Notes: a model not told the origin generated them from the sequence alone. Shown: positions 8,981-19,999, numbered from the stretch's first letter. The stretch is DNA of 64,000 bases from an uncultured Alphaproteobacteria bacterium (GCA_946623825.1 CAMORN010000002.1:84237-148236), one strand, 5' to 3'. A program made the numbers and translations.

Positions 8981-11699
8981 TATTTATAATGTTTCCAATC
9001 CGTCTGAAATATTAAATATTTTATGGGACAGAATTAAATCATACAGTGATGATTTTTCAAAACTGCTTTTATTTTTACCAAGTCGTCGTGCAATTCGTTC
9101 TTTTGAAATGTTGATTGTGAAAAATATCGGTCATGCGGTTGTTTTACCGAATATGGTACCGTTGGGAACCGGTGTTGATAACGAAGAAGAAACAGATGTT
9201 TTATCAAACCAAGAACGCGTTATAAAATTGGCGTCTATTTTAACAAGTGTTCCTTATATAAAAACTATATCTGCTGCTTTGCCATTGGCACATGATTTTG
9301 TTGCGATGCAAGATTATCTTGAAAACGAAGGTATTGATATTAAAACCATAGATTGGGACGAAGTTTTTAATATGAATGATTCAACAGATACCGCGACACA
9401 AAACACGAAAAAGGCAAAGGCAGAATTATTAAAAATAATGACGAATTTTTTAGATGGTATTTCTGTTAAATCTGTTGATGAATATACAAGTATTCAAGAT
9501 TATGTAGAAAAAACAAATGAAGATACATCTGATATAAATTGGAACGATGTTTTTAATTCTGCTAAATCAGAATTGTTAAAGGGTATGACAAAACAAAATA
9601 TGTTAAAAACCCAAACCCAGACAAGAAACGAAAACATATTGTTATGGAAAGAAAAAATCAAAAATTATGAAAAAGTGATTGTTTGTGGTTCAACAGCATC
9701 TGTTCCTGTGACCGCAGATTTAATGGAATATATCGCACATTGTGATAATGGTGAAATTATTTTATCTGGTAAAATTTCAGGACAAAAATCAGACCTTGAA
9801 CGCGATACAAATCCGTATTATGCAGAATATAAATTCTTGAAAAAATTGGGTATGGAACCAACCGATGTTATAACATTGGGCAAAGAAAACAAATATATAG
9901 ATTTTTATAATGAAGCCTTTGGAAACACTTGTGAACAAACACAACCAAAACCTGATAATTTCACATATGTTGAATGTAATCGTGAAAATCAAGAGGCTGC
10001 ATTGGCTTTGCAATTGGCAATCGATACAATCAAAAGTGATAAAAATAAAACTGTGTTGATTGTGACACCTGATAAAGTTGCAAACCAAAGAATCAGAACA
10101 GAGGTTGAAAATTATAATTCACAACAAAATGATAAAGATAAAATCGCCGTAGATTTTTCTGCTGGTATTTCTGGAAATATGACGGGGTTGGGACGCGCGT
10201 TATTGAATTTGATTGATGATTTTATAAATGATAAAAACGAACCTTTTGATAAATTATTTCAAGAATATGATTTAGATTTATATGAAATGTTGACCGATTT
10301 TGTTGAAAATCATTTTGACAAAGGTTTCAAAGATTATGAAATCAGACCAAATATTTCTTGTGAAAGCAAAGATGATTTTCCAATCTGGCATAGTATTAAA
10401 AATATGTCTGATATTTTGAAAGGTTTTTATAAAGATTTATCAGATGTTGGAATTTATTTAACTGTGTATGATATACGTGCATTTCTGGAAGATGCAATCC
10501 AAACAGTTTCCGTCAGATATCCATGTCCAAAAAATTGCAGAATATCTGTGTTGGGAACAATAGAAGCACGTATGCAAACCGCTGATGTTGTTATTTTAAC
10601 AGGACTTAATGAAGATATGTTTCCTGCGTTGGGGTATCAAAGTTTTTGGATACCAAAATCTGCTGCAGAAAAAATTGGTATGCCTTCTCAAAACAAAAAA
10701 GTTTCTTTGATGGCACTTGATTTTATGACATTGTCTTGCGCACCAAAGGTTTATTGGTTGCGAACAAAGCAATCTGATGGTCGTATGAATCTCGAATCAA
10801 GATTTATTTCACGTGTTCGTGTTTATATGGATGATATAAAATCAAAAACAGATTTATTAAATTTGGTTGATTGTCATGACGATGTTATTTATAACCCAAT
10901 TGTTGATGCTGCGGTTCCAAAGAAAATTGATAATTCAGATGTTTTTGTAACAGAATTAAGAACTTTGTTAAATAATCCATATGCTTTCTATGTGAAACAT
11001 ATTTTGAAATTAAAACCACAAGATGAATATTGGGCAATCCCAGATCAAAGACATTTTGGAAATATTGTGCATGATATAATTGAAAACCATCTGGGGGAAA
11101 GCGAAGAAGATTTAATCAAATTGATGGATGAACAGGTTGAAGATATTAAAAAAGAATATCCTGTGTTATATGGTTTTTGGCACGAAAGATTTGTTGAAAT
11201 TGCGAACTATGTTTCTGGGTTGGCAACCAATATTAAAGATAATATTATGAACGCCAAGATTGAAACCCAAGGTTCCGCAGAAGTTGAATTTGGTGATGGT
11301 AAAAAAAGAACAATATGCGCAAAAGCCGATATTGTTTGGCCAGAAGGTGTAATGGATATTAAAACTGGTAATATACCAGATAATTCAGCTTTCAAGAAAG
11401 GCGATGACCCGCAAGTTCCAATGGAAGGTTATATTTTACAGAAAAACGGTTTTAAAGAAGTTGAATCAAATCCAGATGTAATACCGGCTTTGCAGTTTTT
11501 ACAATTGAAAAAACACAGGGAACAAATTGTGTCTTTTGAAGAAGGCGAATCTAAAAAATTAATAGAAGTTTGTGTAAAAAGGGTTCAAGACGCTTTTGAA
11601 AAATATTCACAAGCCGGTGTTGAATATGAATATGAAAACAAAGATGGCAAACACAACAAATTTAGTGATTGTGATGATTTTGCGCGTCGCGAAGATTAA
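8970..11699 (+). CDS. addB: Double-strand break repair protein AddB (helicase-nuclease subunit), GTG start overlapping engB
   Basis: UvrD-like degenerate helicase, LTGLNEDMFPAL, C-terminal PD-(D/E)XK nuclease ADIVWPEGVMDIKTG. Confidence 0.85.
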   Translation: MLNNIYNVSNPSEILNILWDRIKSYSDDFSKLLLFLPSRRAIRSFEMLIVKNIGHAVVLPNMVPLGTGVDNEEETDVLSNQERVIKLASILTSVPYIKTISAALPLAHDFVAMQDYLENEGIDIKTIDWDEVFNMNDSTDTATQNTKKAKAELLKIMTNFLDGISVKSVDEYTSIQDYVEKTNEDTSDINWNDVFNSAKSELLKGMTKQNMLKTQTQTRNENILLWKEKIKNYEKVIVCGSTASVPVTADLMEYIAHCDNGEIILSGKISGQKSDLERDTNPYYAEYKFLKKLGMEPTDVITLGKENKYIDFYNEAFGNTCEQTQPKPDNFTYVECNRENQEAALALQLAIDTIKSDKNKTVLIVTPDKVANQRIRTEVENYNSQQNDKDKIAVDFSAGISGNMTGLGRALLNLIDDFINDKNEPFDKLFQEYDLDLYEMLTDFVENHFDKGFKDYEIRPNISCESKDDFPIWHSIKNMSDILKGFYKDLSDVGIYLTVYDIRAFLEDAIQTVSVRYPCPKNCRISVLGTIEARMQTADVVILTGLNEDMFPALGYQSFWIPKSAAEKIGMPSQNKKVSLMALDFMTLSCAPKVYWLRTKQSDGRMNLESRFISRVRVYMDDIKSKTDLLNLVDCHDDVIYNPIVDAAVPKKIDNSDVFVTELRTLLNNPYAFYVKHILKLKPQDEYWAIPDQRHFGNIVHDIIENHLGESEEDLIKLMDEQVEDIKKEYPVLYGFWHERFVEIANYVSGLATNIKDNIMNAKIETQGSAEVEFGDGKKRTICAKADIVWPEGVMDIKTGNIPDNSAFKKGDDPQVPMEGYILQKNGFKEVESNPDVIPALQFLQLKKHREQIVSFEEGESKKLIEVCVKRVQDAFEKYSQAGVEYEYENKDGKHNKFSDCDDFARRED

Positions 11700-12469
11700 T
11701 CTTGTATTGTAATTGCAAGTCCGCAATGGTCGGTTGGTTTGTCAGCCATACGCGGTTCAATATCTATTTCACAATTTTTTATAATTTTTTCTGCTGATTT
11801 ATTGCATAAAAAATAGTCCAGACGCAATCCCTGTTTATTACCGACAGTATCACGGCCACGGTATCCATACCATGTGTAATCTGTTTCGTTTGGGTGCAAT
11901 TTACGCCATGCGTCTATCCAGCCCATATCCAACCATTGTTGCATTATTTCACGTGCCTGTGGGGCAGAAATAGAAGAACCAATATAATTTTTTGGGTTCC
12001 ATATATCGGCATCGGTTATTGCAACATTATAATCGCCGCCGATTAAAACCGGCTCTTCGCTGTCAATAAGTTTTGAAATATATTTTGTAAATGCGTTCAT
12101 CCATTCCAATTTATATTGAAATTTAGGTGATTCAATATTATCACCATTTGGCATATATACATTTATGATACGAACGCGTCCGTCAATAACACATTCAAGA
12201 AATCTTGAATTTATATCGGTATATTCCGGCATTCCCATTGTAACATCTTCAATAGAATATTTAGAAAATACAGCGACCCCATTCCAAGATTTTTGACCAA
12301 AAACCTTTATGTTGTATCCGTATTCGTCCAATAAATTATACGGAAAATTTGCGGTTTCAACCTTTAATTCTTGGACCAAGATAGTGTCATATTCCCCATT
12401 TCTTAAAATTTCCATAAAACTTTCGATATGGGCGCGTATAGAATTTATATTCAGTGTTAATATTTTCAT
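11696..12469 (-). CDS. xthA: Exodeoxyribonuclease III
   Basis: LTLNINSIRAH, QELKVE, GGDYNVA, WYGYRG, LRLDYFLC, DHCGLAI. Confidence 0.93.
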   Translation of the reverse strand: MKILTLNINSIRAHIESFMEILRNGEYDTILVQELKVETANFPYNLLDEYGYNIKVFGQKSWNGVAVFSKYSIEDVTMGMPEYTDINSRFLECVIDGRVRIINVYMPNGDNIESPKFQYKLEWMNAFTKYISKLIDSEEPVLIGGDYNVAITDADIWNPKNYIGSSISAPQAREIMQQWLDMGWIDAWRKLHPNETDYTWYGYRGRDTVGNKQGLRLDYFLCNKSAEKIIKNCEIDIEPRMADKPTDHCGLAITIQD

Positions 12470-12538
12470 AATTGCAATCTTTTTTCTGTGATACTATAAT
12501 AACCAATGTCCAATATAAAAACAACAAGGATTTTTATT

Positions 12539-14137
12539 ATGAATATGTATCATCTTTTAGAGCAGGTGGCGAAAGAATCGCCAGATGCTTTGTATTTGGT
12601 ACGCGAAAAAGTCACATTTAAAAACTTTCTGAAAATGGTTCATGCACGTGCCACAACATTACGTGATGCGGGGGTTAAGGCTGGTGATGTTGTTGGTTTG
12701 TTATCGCATAATATTCCAGAATTTCCGTTGACTCTTTTTGCGATTTGGTATTTGGGTGCAACTGTATTGTTACTGGATACAAATTTGACACCTTTTGAAT
12801 ATGATAATATGACAAAAACTGTTAAGTGCAAGTTTGTATGTGCTGAAAAGTCTTTCTTTTACAAGGCCAAGGGATTTAAATTCTTTGACATAACAACGAA
12901 AGACGGCAAAGCGGATGCAAAATTAAAACCTGCGAAATTAACAGAAAACGATATTGCAACAATGTCATTTACATCTGGTTCAACCGGTAATCCAAAGGTT
13001 GTTCCTTTGACACATGGAAATCTGAAAACATCTTCTGATTGTTATGCAGATATGGGTAAATGGTTGCATAAAAACGAAATTATGTATGGTTTTTTACCAT
13101 TGTATCATATATTTGGATTTGCTGGTGGAATTTTAGCACCTATGTATTTTCATATGGGAATTTTATTACAACCAAGTATTAATCCAAAAGCCATTATGGA
13201 AGATTTCAAGGTTTATAAACCACATTGTATTCCTGCTGTCCCAAGATTGTGGGAGGTTTTCCGTAATAAAATCATTGAACAGGCAAAATCAAAACATATT
13301 TGGTGGATTGTATCTTTTGTTTTAAATCATCAAAAATTCTTGCGTGCGATTGGTTTGAAAAAATTGGTGGATAAAGTGCAAAAACCATTGCGTGATGTAT
13401 TTGGTGGTCGTGTAAGTTTGATGATTGCAGGCGGTGCTGCTACAAAACCAGAGGTTGAAAAATTTTATGAATCTCTTGGTATTGCATTTGTTCAAGGCTA
13501 TGGTATGACAGAAACAGTCGGACCATTTTGTTGTTCACGTCCTGCGAAACATCGTGTTCCATTTGCGTTTGGTGTGCCAATTGGTTGTTCTGAATGCACA
13601 ATTCGTGATGCAAACGAAAAGGGTATTGGGACATTATGGGTTCGTGGTCCAAATGTGTTTAATGGTTATTTAAATAATAAAAACGCTAATTCAGAATCTT
13701 TTGATAAAGATGGTTGGTTTAATACCGGTGATTTAGTGTATTTAGATAAAAATAAACAATACCATTTTGCGGGTCGAAAAAAACAAGTAATTGTGTTGGA
13801 CAGTGGTAAAAATGTTTATCCTGATGAATTAGAAGCCTTGTTTATGGAAATAAACGGGGTAAAAAATGTCGCTGTGTTTGAACACAAGGTTGGTGATAAA
13901 ACGGTGTCTTATGGTGTGTTCCAAGTAGAAAAAGGAATGAGTTTCATTAAACTTGCAGCTCAGGTCGCGTTGGCTAACCGTAAATTGGCGCCTTATAAAT
14001 GGGTGACACATTTTGCTATGACAACAGAAGATTTGCCTATGACAAGTACGCAAAAAATCAAGCATCATGTTGTTCGTCAAAATTTAATTGATGGTAAATA
14101 TCCAGAAAATACAAGCAAGATACGGGAGATGTTATAA
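12539..14137 (+). CDS. AMP-dependent synthetase/ligase (acyl-CoA synthetase-like), paralogue 1
   Basis: FTSGSTGNPKVVPLTH, GYGMTETVGP, NTGDL, GRKKQVIVLDSGKNVYPDELE. Confidence 0.93.
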   Translation: MNMYHLLEQVAKESPDALYLVREKVTFKNFLKMVHARATTLRDAGVKAGDVVGLLSHNIPEFPLTLFAIWYLGATVLLLDTNLTPFEYDNMTKTVKCKFVCAEKSFFYKAKGFKFFDITTKDGKADAKLKPAKLTENDIATMSFTSGSTGNPKVVPLTHGNLKTSSDCYADMGKWLHKNEIMYGFLPLYHIFGFAGGILAPMYFHMGILLQPSINPKAIMEDFKVYKPHCIPAVPRLWEVFRNKIIEQAKSKHIWWIVSFVLNHQKFLRAIGLKKLVDKVQKPLRDVFGGRVSLMIAGGAATKPEVEKFYESLGIAFVQGYGMTETVGPFCCSRPAKHRVPFAFGVPIGCSECTIRDANEKGIGTLWVRGPNVFNGYLNNKNANSESFDKDGWFNTGDLVYLDKNKQYHFAGRKKQVIVLDSGKNVYPDELEALFMEINGVKNVAVFEHKVGDKTVSYGVFQVEKGMSFIKLAAQVALANRKLAPYKWVTHFAMTTEDLPMTSTQKIKHHVVRQNLIDGKYPENTSKIREML

Positions 14138-15717
14138 TGAATATGTATCAATTGTTGGAACAGATTGTTCAAAAAAGTCCAAAAACTGTATTTTTAGTTC
14201 GTGAAAATATAACTTTTGAAGAATTTCCAAAATATGTCAAAGCACGTGCAACAAGTTTGCATAAATTTGGTGTAAAACCTGGGGATACAGTTGGTTTGTT
14301 ATCTCATAATATACCTGAATTTGTATCAACATTGTTTGCAATATGGTATCTGGGGGCGCGTGTTTTGTTGTTGGATACAAATTTAACAGCCGAAGAATAT
14401 AACAACATGACACAACGCGCAGGTTGTAAATTTGTATGTGCTGAAAAATCTTTCTTTTATGATGCGAAAGGTTTCAAGTTTTTTGATATTACAACAAAAG
14501 ACGAAGAAACAGATGAAAATCTTAAACCTTATCCATTAAAAGAAGAAGATATTGCGACATTATCTTTCACATCTGGTTCAACCGGAATACCAAAGATTGT
14601 GCCGTTGACACATGCTAATTTAATTCGTTGTTCTGAAAATCTTGAATATTTGGGACAATGGTTGCGTCATAATGAAGTGATGTATGCGTTTTTACCATTG
14701 TATCATGTGTTTGGGTTTGCAGTTGGTTTCTTGGCACCACTTCATTTTGGAATGGGAATATTATTGCAATCAACAATAAATCCAAATGCGATATTGTCTG
14801 ATTTTGCACAATATAATCCACATGTTATACCGGCTGTGCCAAAGGTATGGGAAATTTTCCGTAAAAAGATTATTGATGGAATCAAGGCTAAAAAGAAATG
14901 GGGACTTGTATCATTTATTATGAATAACCAGAAATGGTTGCGTATGATTGGTATGGGTAAAACTGTTGATAAAGTTTTGGGTATGGTTCGTGGAATCTTT
15001 GGTAAAAATGCAAGATTCTTGGTTGCTGGTGGCGCCGCCACAAAACCAGAAGTTGAAAAATTCTATACTCAACTTGGACTTGCGTTTGCACAGGGTTATG
15101 GTATGACAGAAACTGTTGGACCAATTTGTTGTTCAAAACCTGTTAAGAAACGTGTTCCATATGCATTTGGTGCACCAATGGGTGATGTTGAAATAGATAT
15201 TCGTCACAAAGATAGTGATGGTATCGGTATGTTATGGGTCCGTGGAAAACAGATTTTTGGTGGCTATATGAATAATGATGAAGCAAACAAAGAATCTTTT
15301 GATAAAGACGGATTCTTCTGTACTGGCGATTTGGTTTCTATGGATAAAAATGGCGAATTGCATTTTGCTGGTCGTAAAAAACAAGTGATTGTTTTGGACA
15401 GTGGTAAAAATGTTTATCCTGATGAATTAGAGGCTTTGTTCCTTGAAATAGATGGGGTAAAAAATGTTGCTGTGTTTGAACATGAAATCAACGATAAAAC
15501 AGTTTCATACGGCGTATTCAGTGTTGAAGATGGTATGACAATGGAAAAATTGGCAAAAGAAGTTGCAGAAAAAAATAAAAAGGTTGCGCCTTATAAATGG
15601 GTGACACATTTTGCAATGACAACAGAAGATTTGCCATTAACAAGTACACAAAAAATTAAACACCATGTCGTTCGCCAATATTTAATGGACGGCAGATACA
15701 CTGAAAGACACGAATAG
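14137..15717 (+). CDS. AMP-dependent synthetase/ligase (acyl-CoA synthetase-like), paralogue 2
   Basis: Same ANL-superfamily motifs; strong end-to-end similarity to paralogues 1 and 3. Confidence 0.93.
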   Translation: MNMYQLLEQIVQKSPKTVFLVRENITFEEFPKYVKARATSLHKFGVKPGDTVGLLSHNIPEFVSTLFAIWYLGARVLLLDTNLTAEEYNNMTQRAGCKFVCAEKSFFYDAKGFKFFDITTKDEETDENLKPYPLKEEDIATLSFTSGSTGIPKIVPLTHANLIRCSENLEYLGQWLRHNEVMYAFLPLYHVFGFAVGFLAPLHFGMGILLQSTINPNAILSDFAQYNPHVIPAVPKVWEIFRKKIIDGIKAKKKWGLVSFIMNNQKWLRMIGMGKTVDKVLGMVRGIFGKNARFLVAGGAATKPEVEKFYTQLGLAFAQGYGMTETVGPICCSKPVKKRVPYAFGAPMGDVEIDIRHKDSDGIGMLWVRGKQIFGGYMNNDEANKESFDKDGFFCTGDLVSMDKNGELHFAGRKKQVIVLDSGKNVYPDELEALFLEIDGVKNVAVFEHEINDKTVSYGVFSVEDGMTMEKLAKEVAEKNKKVAPYKWVTHFAMTTEDLPLTSTQKIKHHVVRQYLMDGRYTERHE

Positions 15718-15736
15718 TAAAAAAGGGATATTAAAA

Positions 15737-17317
15737 ATGAATATGTATCAAAAATTAGAAAACGCGGTGAACCAATGGCCAGAGAATTTGTTTTTGGTTC
15801 GTGAAAATGTAACTTATTCTCAATTCATAGAACAGGTTCGTGCGCGTGCATCAACTTTGCATAAAGCGGGTGTTAAACATGGTGATGTTATTGGTGTGTT
15901 ATCTCATAATTTGCCACAATTTCCATTGACCCTGTTTGCAATATGGTATTTGGGTGCAACCGCATTGATGTTAGATACAAATTTAACACCAATTGAATAT
16001 GATAAAATGTGTGAAATTGCAGGATGTAAATTTGTTTGTGCAGAACAATCTTTCTTTTATAAAACAGACAAATTCAAATTCTTTGATATCACAACAAAAG
16101 ATGGTGGTATAGATTATGATTTAAGACCTTATCCATCTGAATCAACAGATATTGCAACAATGTCATTTACATCTGGTTCAACAGGTACACCAAAGGTTGT
16201 TCCTTTGACCCACTTCAATTTGACGGAATGTGCAAATTCTTTGGAAGATATGTCTGAATATTTCCATTCTGGTGATGTTATGTATGGATTTTTGCCACTG
16301 TATCACATCTTTGGTTTTGCAATTGGTGTGTTGGCAACAGTTCATTATGGGGCATCGCTTGTGTTGCAACCAACAATCAATCCAAAGTATATCTTGGACG
16401 ATTTCAAAAAATTCAGACCACATGTTATTCCAGCCGTTCCACGTTTGTGGGAATTGTTCCGTAATAAAATTATTGATGGAATGAAGGCTCAAAAGAAATG
16501 GCGTGTCGCATCATTTATTTTGAATAACCAAAAAACATTGAAAGATATGGGACTTGATTTCTTTGTAAGAAAGGTTCAAGAACCTGTGCTTGATATATTT
16601 GGTGGCCGTGTAAAATTGTTGATTGCTGGTGGCGCTGCTACAAAACCAGAGGTTGAAAAGTTTTATGAATCTTTGGGATTGGCTTTCATTCAAGGGTATG
16701 GTTTAACAGAAACTGTTGGACCAATCTGTATTTCAAAACCAACAAATAAAAGATTGGCTTATTCGGTTGGTGCACCAACATCTAATAATGAATGCGAAAT
16801 TCGTGATAAAGATGAAAATGGTGTTGGCGTATTGTGGTTGCGTGGACATCAGGTATTTGGTGGCTATCTGAATAATCCAGAAGTTAATTCAACAGTATTT
16901 GACCAAGATGGTTGGTTTAATACTGGCGATATGATGTATATGGATAAAAACGGTGAATTACATTTTGCTGGTCGTAAAAAACAAGTGATTGTTTTGGACA
17001 GCGGTAAAAATGTTTATCCTGATGAATTGGAAGGTTTATTCATAGAAATAGAAGGTGTAAAAAATGTTGCTGTTTTTGAACACAAGGTTGGTGATAAAAC
17101 AGTTTCATATGGTGTATTTCAGGTTGAACCAGATATGACAATGGAACAATTGGCAAAAGAAATTGCAGAAAAAAACAAACAGGTTGCTTCTTATAAATGG
17201 GTAACCCATTTTGCGATGACAACAGAAGATTTGCCAATGACAAGTACTCAAAAGGTAAAACATCATCTTGTTCGTAAAAATCTGATAGACGGAAAATACC
17301 CAGACAGACACGAATAA
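15737..17317 (+). CDS. AMP-dependent synthetase/ligase (acyl-CoA synthetase-like), paralogue 3
   Basis: Same ANL-superfamily motifs; strong end-to-end similarity to paralogues 1 and 2. Confidence 0.93.
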   Translation: MNMYQKLENAVNQWPENLFLVRENVTYSQFIEQVRARASTLHKAGVKHGDVIGVLSHNLPQFPLTLFAIWYLGATALMLDTNLTPIEYDKMCEIAGCKFVCAEQSFFYKTDKFKFFDITTKDGGIDYDLRPYPSESTDIATMSFTSGSTGTPKVVPLTHFNLTECANSLEDMSEYFHSGDVMYGFLPLYHIFGFAIGVLATVHYGASLVLQPTINPKYILDDFKKFRPHVIPAVPRLWELFRNKIIDGMKAQKKWRVASFILNNQKTLKDMGLDFFVRKVQEPVLDIFGGRVKLLIAGGAATKPEVEKFYESLGLAFIQGYGLTETVGPICISKPTNKRLAYSVGAPTSNNECEIRDKDENGVGVLWLRGHQVFGGYLNNPEVNSTVFDQDGWFNTGDMMYMDKNGELHFAGRKKQVIVLDSGKNVYPDELEGLFIEIEGVKNVAVFEHKVGDKTVSYGVFQVEPDMTMEQLAKEIAEKNKQVASYKWVTHFAMTTEDLPMTSTQKVKHHLVRKNLIDGKYPDRHE

Positions 17318-17322
17318 AAAAA

Positions 17323-17347
17323 TACCGGCAAATGCCGGTGTTTTTTT
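17323..17347. terminator. Rho-independent (possibly bidirectional) terminator
   Basis: ACCGGCAaaTGCCGGT then poly-T, between convergent genes. Confidence 0.85.
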
Positions 17348-18638
17348 ATTTGCCTAAACAAAGTTGTGAAAATGTTGCGTCTGCAATTTCTTCGGTTGTT
17401 ATAACACCCAATATTTTTCCAATTGCGTCTGCACCGCGTCTGACATGTTCTGCAAAAATATCGTAATTGCCGTCATATAAATTTATCGCATTATTTAATT
17501 CATCTATCGCAATGGATAAATATTCATAAGTTCTTTCATTTAATGCAACATGAGATTCACTGCCAGACATTAAATCAAACATTTTTGTTTTGATTATTTT
17601 TAACAATTCATCAAAACCATCACCAGTCTTGGCAGATGTATAAATAACATCTGTATTATTTTTATCTTTCAATAAATCAGATTTATTTATAACAGTTATT
17701 TCGTTTTTATTTATTGTGTCTGGTATTTCGTTATAAACATGAATTATTAAATCAGCGTTTTGTGTTTCTGCCTGTGTGCGTTCTATACCGATTTTTTCTA
17801 TTTCGTCATTTGTTTCACGAATGCCTGCGGTATCAGATATATTTACCAGATATCCGTCCATGTCAATTTGTGTTGAAACAACATCTCTTGTTGTGCCGGC
17901 GATATCAGAAACAATTGCACGATTATAACCAACCAATTTATTAAAGATAGAAGATTTACCAACATTTGTTTCGCCAATCAAAACAATATTAAAACCATTA
18001 CGCAACGCGCGAGAGCCACGCCATGAAGATATTGTTGATTGCAGTTCTGATAATAAATCTTTTGTTTTATTTAATATTTTATCGGTTATATTTTTTGGCA
18101 AATCATCTTCGTCGTAATCAAGAATAGCCGCAGAGTAGGCAGATATTTCAATCATTTGATTACGGTATTCATTATATATTTTAGAATCTTGACCGGTTAA
18201 AGATTTTAACGCAGATTGTCTTTGTTTGTCTGTTTGTGCATCAAGCAATGCAATCAATCCGTCGACATCTGTTAAATCCATTTTATTGTTGTAAAATGCG
18301 CGTTTTGAAAATTCACCGCGATTTGCGATTCTGCAACCATGTTGGCGCAGATAATCAAATATTTTATTTATTACAGCCGGTGAACCGTGTGAATAAATTT
18401 CAATAACATCTTCGCCTGTGAAAGAATAGGGTGCATTAAAAAATACAGCGATACATTGGTCAATTAAATCACCATTATCATCTCGGAAATTTGTGTAATA
18501 TGCGTGTCGTGGTGTGTGTTCCGTTTTATTTATAATTTTATGAAATAATTCGGTCAATTCATTACCGCTGATACGAATAACAGCTACACCAGATTTTCCG
18601 TGCGCACTGGACAGTGCAAATATAGTTTCATTATTCAT
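17346..18638 (-). CDS. mnmE: tRNA modification GTPase MnmE
   Basis: GSPAVINKIFDYL, GETNVGKSSIFNKLVG, DTAGIRET, C-terminal CLGK. Confidence 0.95.
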   Translation of the reverse strand: MNNETIFALSSAHGKSGVAVIRISGNELTELFHKIINKTEHTPRHAYYTNFRDDNGDLIDQCIAVFFNAPYSFTGEDVIEIYSHGSPAVINKIFDYLRQHGCRIANRGEFSKRAFYNNKMDLTDVDGLIALLDAQTDKQRQSALKSLTGQDSKIYNEYRNQMIEISAYSAAILDYDEDDLPKNITDKILNKTKDLLSELQSTISSWRGSRALRNGFNIVLIGETNVGKSSIFNKLVGYNRAIVSDIAGTTRDVVSTQIDMDGYLVNISDTAGIRETNDEIEKIGIERTQAETQNADLIIHVYNEIPDTINKNEITVINKSDLLKDKNNTDVIYTSAKTGDGFDELLKIIKTKMFDLMSGSESHVALNERTYEYLSIAIDELNNAINLYDGNYDIFAEHVRRGADAIGKILGVITTEEIADATFSQLCLGK

Positions 18639-18639
18639 T

Positions 18640-19212
18640 TTATTTATTACCACTTATTTCTTTTAAAGCCATTGGAACCAATTTTGCAACATCCATATCT
18701 GGATTTTGTGAAACCAGATGTTGCGCCATTTCTATAATATCCATACGGCGATATCCTAATGATTCAAGTGCAGATAACAAATCTGGCAATACGCCATTGT
18801 CGGCAACAGAAAAATCAAATGTGCCACCACCCATTTTGTTTTTCAATTCAACAATGATTTTTTCGGCTACTTTTTTGCCGACGCCTGGGGTTGTTGCAAT
18901 TGTTTTTGCATCACCAGTTGCGATGGCAGACATCAATGTATCTGTTTTAATTGTAGACATAATTGCCAATGCAACCTTTGGTCCAACGCCAGAAACACTG
19001 GTCAATTGGTTGAATAAAGCCTGACCAGCAAGGCTTGAAAACCCGAATAAACGGATAGAATCTTCGCGAACAATTGTTTCAATCCATAATGAAACATTGC
19101 TTTTTATGGATAAAATTTCAGGGCTATAAACCTTGTATCCGACCCCGTTTACCATTAAAATAACGAATCCGTCGCCAATATAATCAATTATACCTTGCAA
19201 TTTTCCAATCAT
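18640..19212 (-). CDS. ruvA: Holliday junction branch migration protein RuvA
   Basis: MIGKLQGIIDYIGDGFVILMVNGVGYKV, SVSGVGPKVALAI, TPGVGKKVAEKIIVELKNK. Confidence 0.95.
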   Translation of the reverse strand: MIGKLQGIIDYIGDGFVILMVNGVGYKVYSPEILSIKSNVSLWIETIVREDSIRLFGFSSLAGQALFNQLTSVSGVGPKVALAIMSTIKTDTLMSAIATGDAKTIATTPGVGKKVAEKIIVELKNKMGGGTFDFSVADNGVLPDLLSALESLGYRRMDIIEMAQHLVSQNPDMDVAKLVPMALKEISGNK

Positions 19213-19262
19213 TTGTTATCCTTTTTTTGTAATTTTAATCTAATTAAATCAAAAGGTCAAAT

Positions 19263-19979
19263 ATGTCTGGACACAGTAAATGGCACAACATCCAACACAA
19301 GAAAGGATTAGTTGATGCAGCACGTAGCGGTTTGTTTACAAAATTGGCACGTGAAATCACAATGGCTGCAAAATTGGGTGATAAAAATCCTGATAATAAC
19401 CCAAGATTGCGTTTGGCAATTTTACAGGCTCGTAAAGCATCTATGCCTAATGATAACATTAAACGCGCTATTGAAAAAGCGTCGGGCGCAAACACAGATA
19501 ATTTCGTAGCTGTAAGATATGAAGGTTATGGCCCAAATGCAGTACCTGTTATTGTAGAAGCTTTGACAGATAATCCACGCAGAACTGTTCCAGAAATCCG
19601 TAATATATTTGCTAAAAATGGCGGTAATATGGGTGAAGAAGGTTCCGTAGTATTCATGTTTTCACATGTTGGTCAAATTATGTATCCTGCGTCCATTGGT
19701 AAAACAGAAGATGAAATGATGGAATTGGTTATGGAAGTTGATGCAGATAACCTTGAATCCAGTGAAGAAGGCTTTATCATCACAACTAAGCCTGACAATT
19801 TCATGAATATTCAAAAGGCTTTGGCTGATAAATTGGGTGAACCTGAAAATGCAGAAATTACATGGGTTCCAAATATGCCTGTTGATTTAGATGACGAAGC
19901 ATATGCAAAAATCGAAAGATTGGTTGATGCTTTGGACGCAAATGATGATGTGCAAAAGGTGTTTACAGCGGCTGCATAA
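19263..19979 (+). CDS. yebC: YebC/PmpR family DNA-binding regulatory protein
   Basis: MSGHSKWHNIQHKKGLVDAARSGLFTKLAREI; family signature. Confidence 0.95.
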   Translation: MSGHSKWHNIQHKKGLVDAARSGLFTKLAREITMAAKLGDKNPDNNPRLRLAILQARKASMPNDNIKRAIEKASGANTDNFVAVRYEGYGPNAVPVIVEALTDNPRRTVPEIRNIFAKNGGNMGEEGSVVFMFSHVGQIMYPASIGKTEDEMMELVMEVDADNLESSEEGFIITTKPDNFMNIQKALADKLGEPENAEITWVPNMPVDLDDEAYAKIERLVDALDANDDVQKVFTAAA

Positions 19980-19999
19980 TTATTATTAAAGAAATAAAA

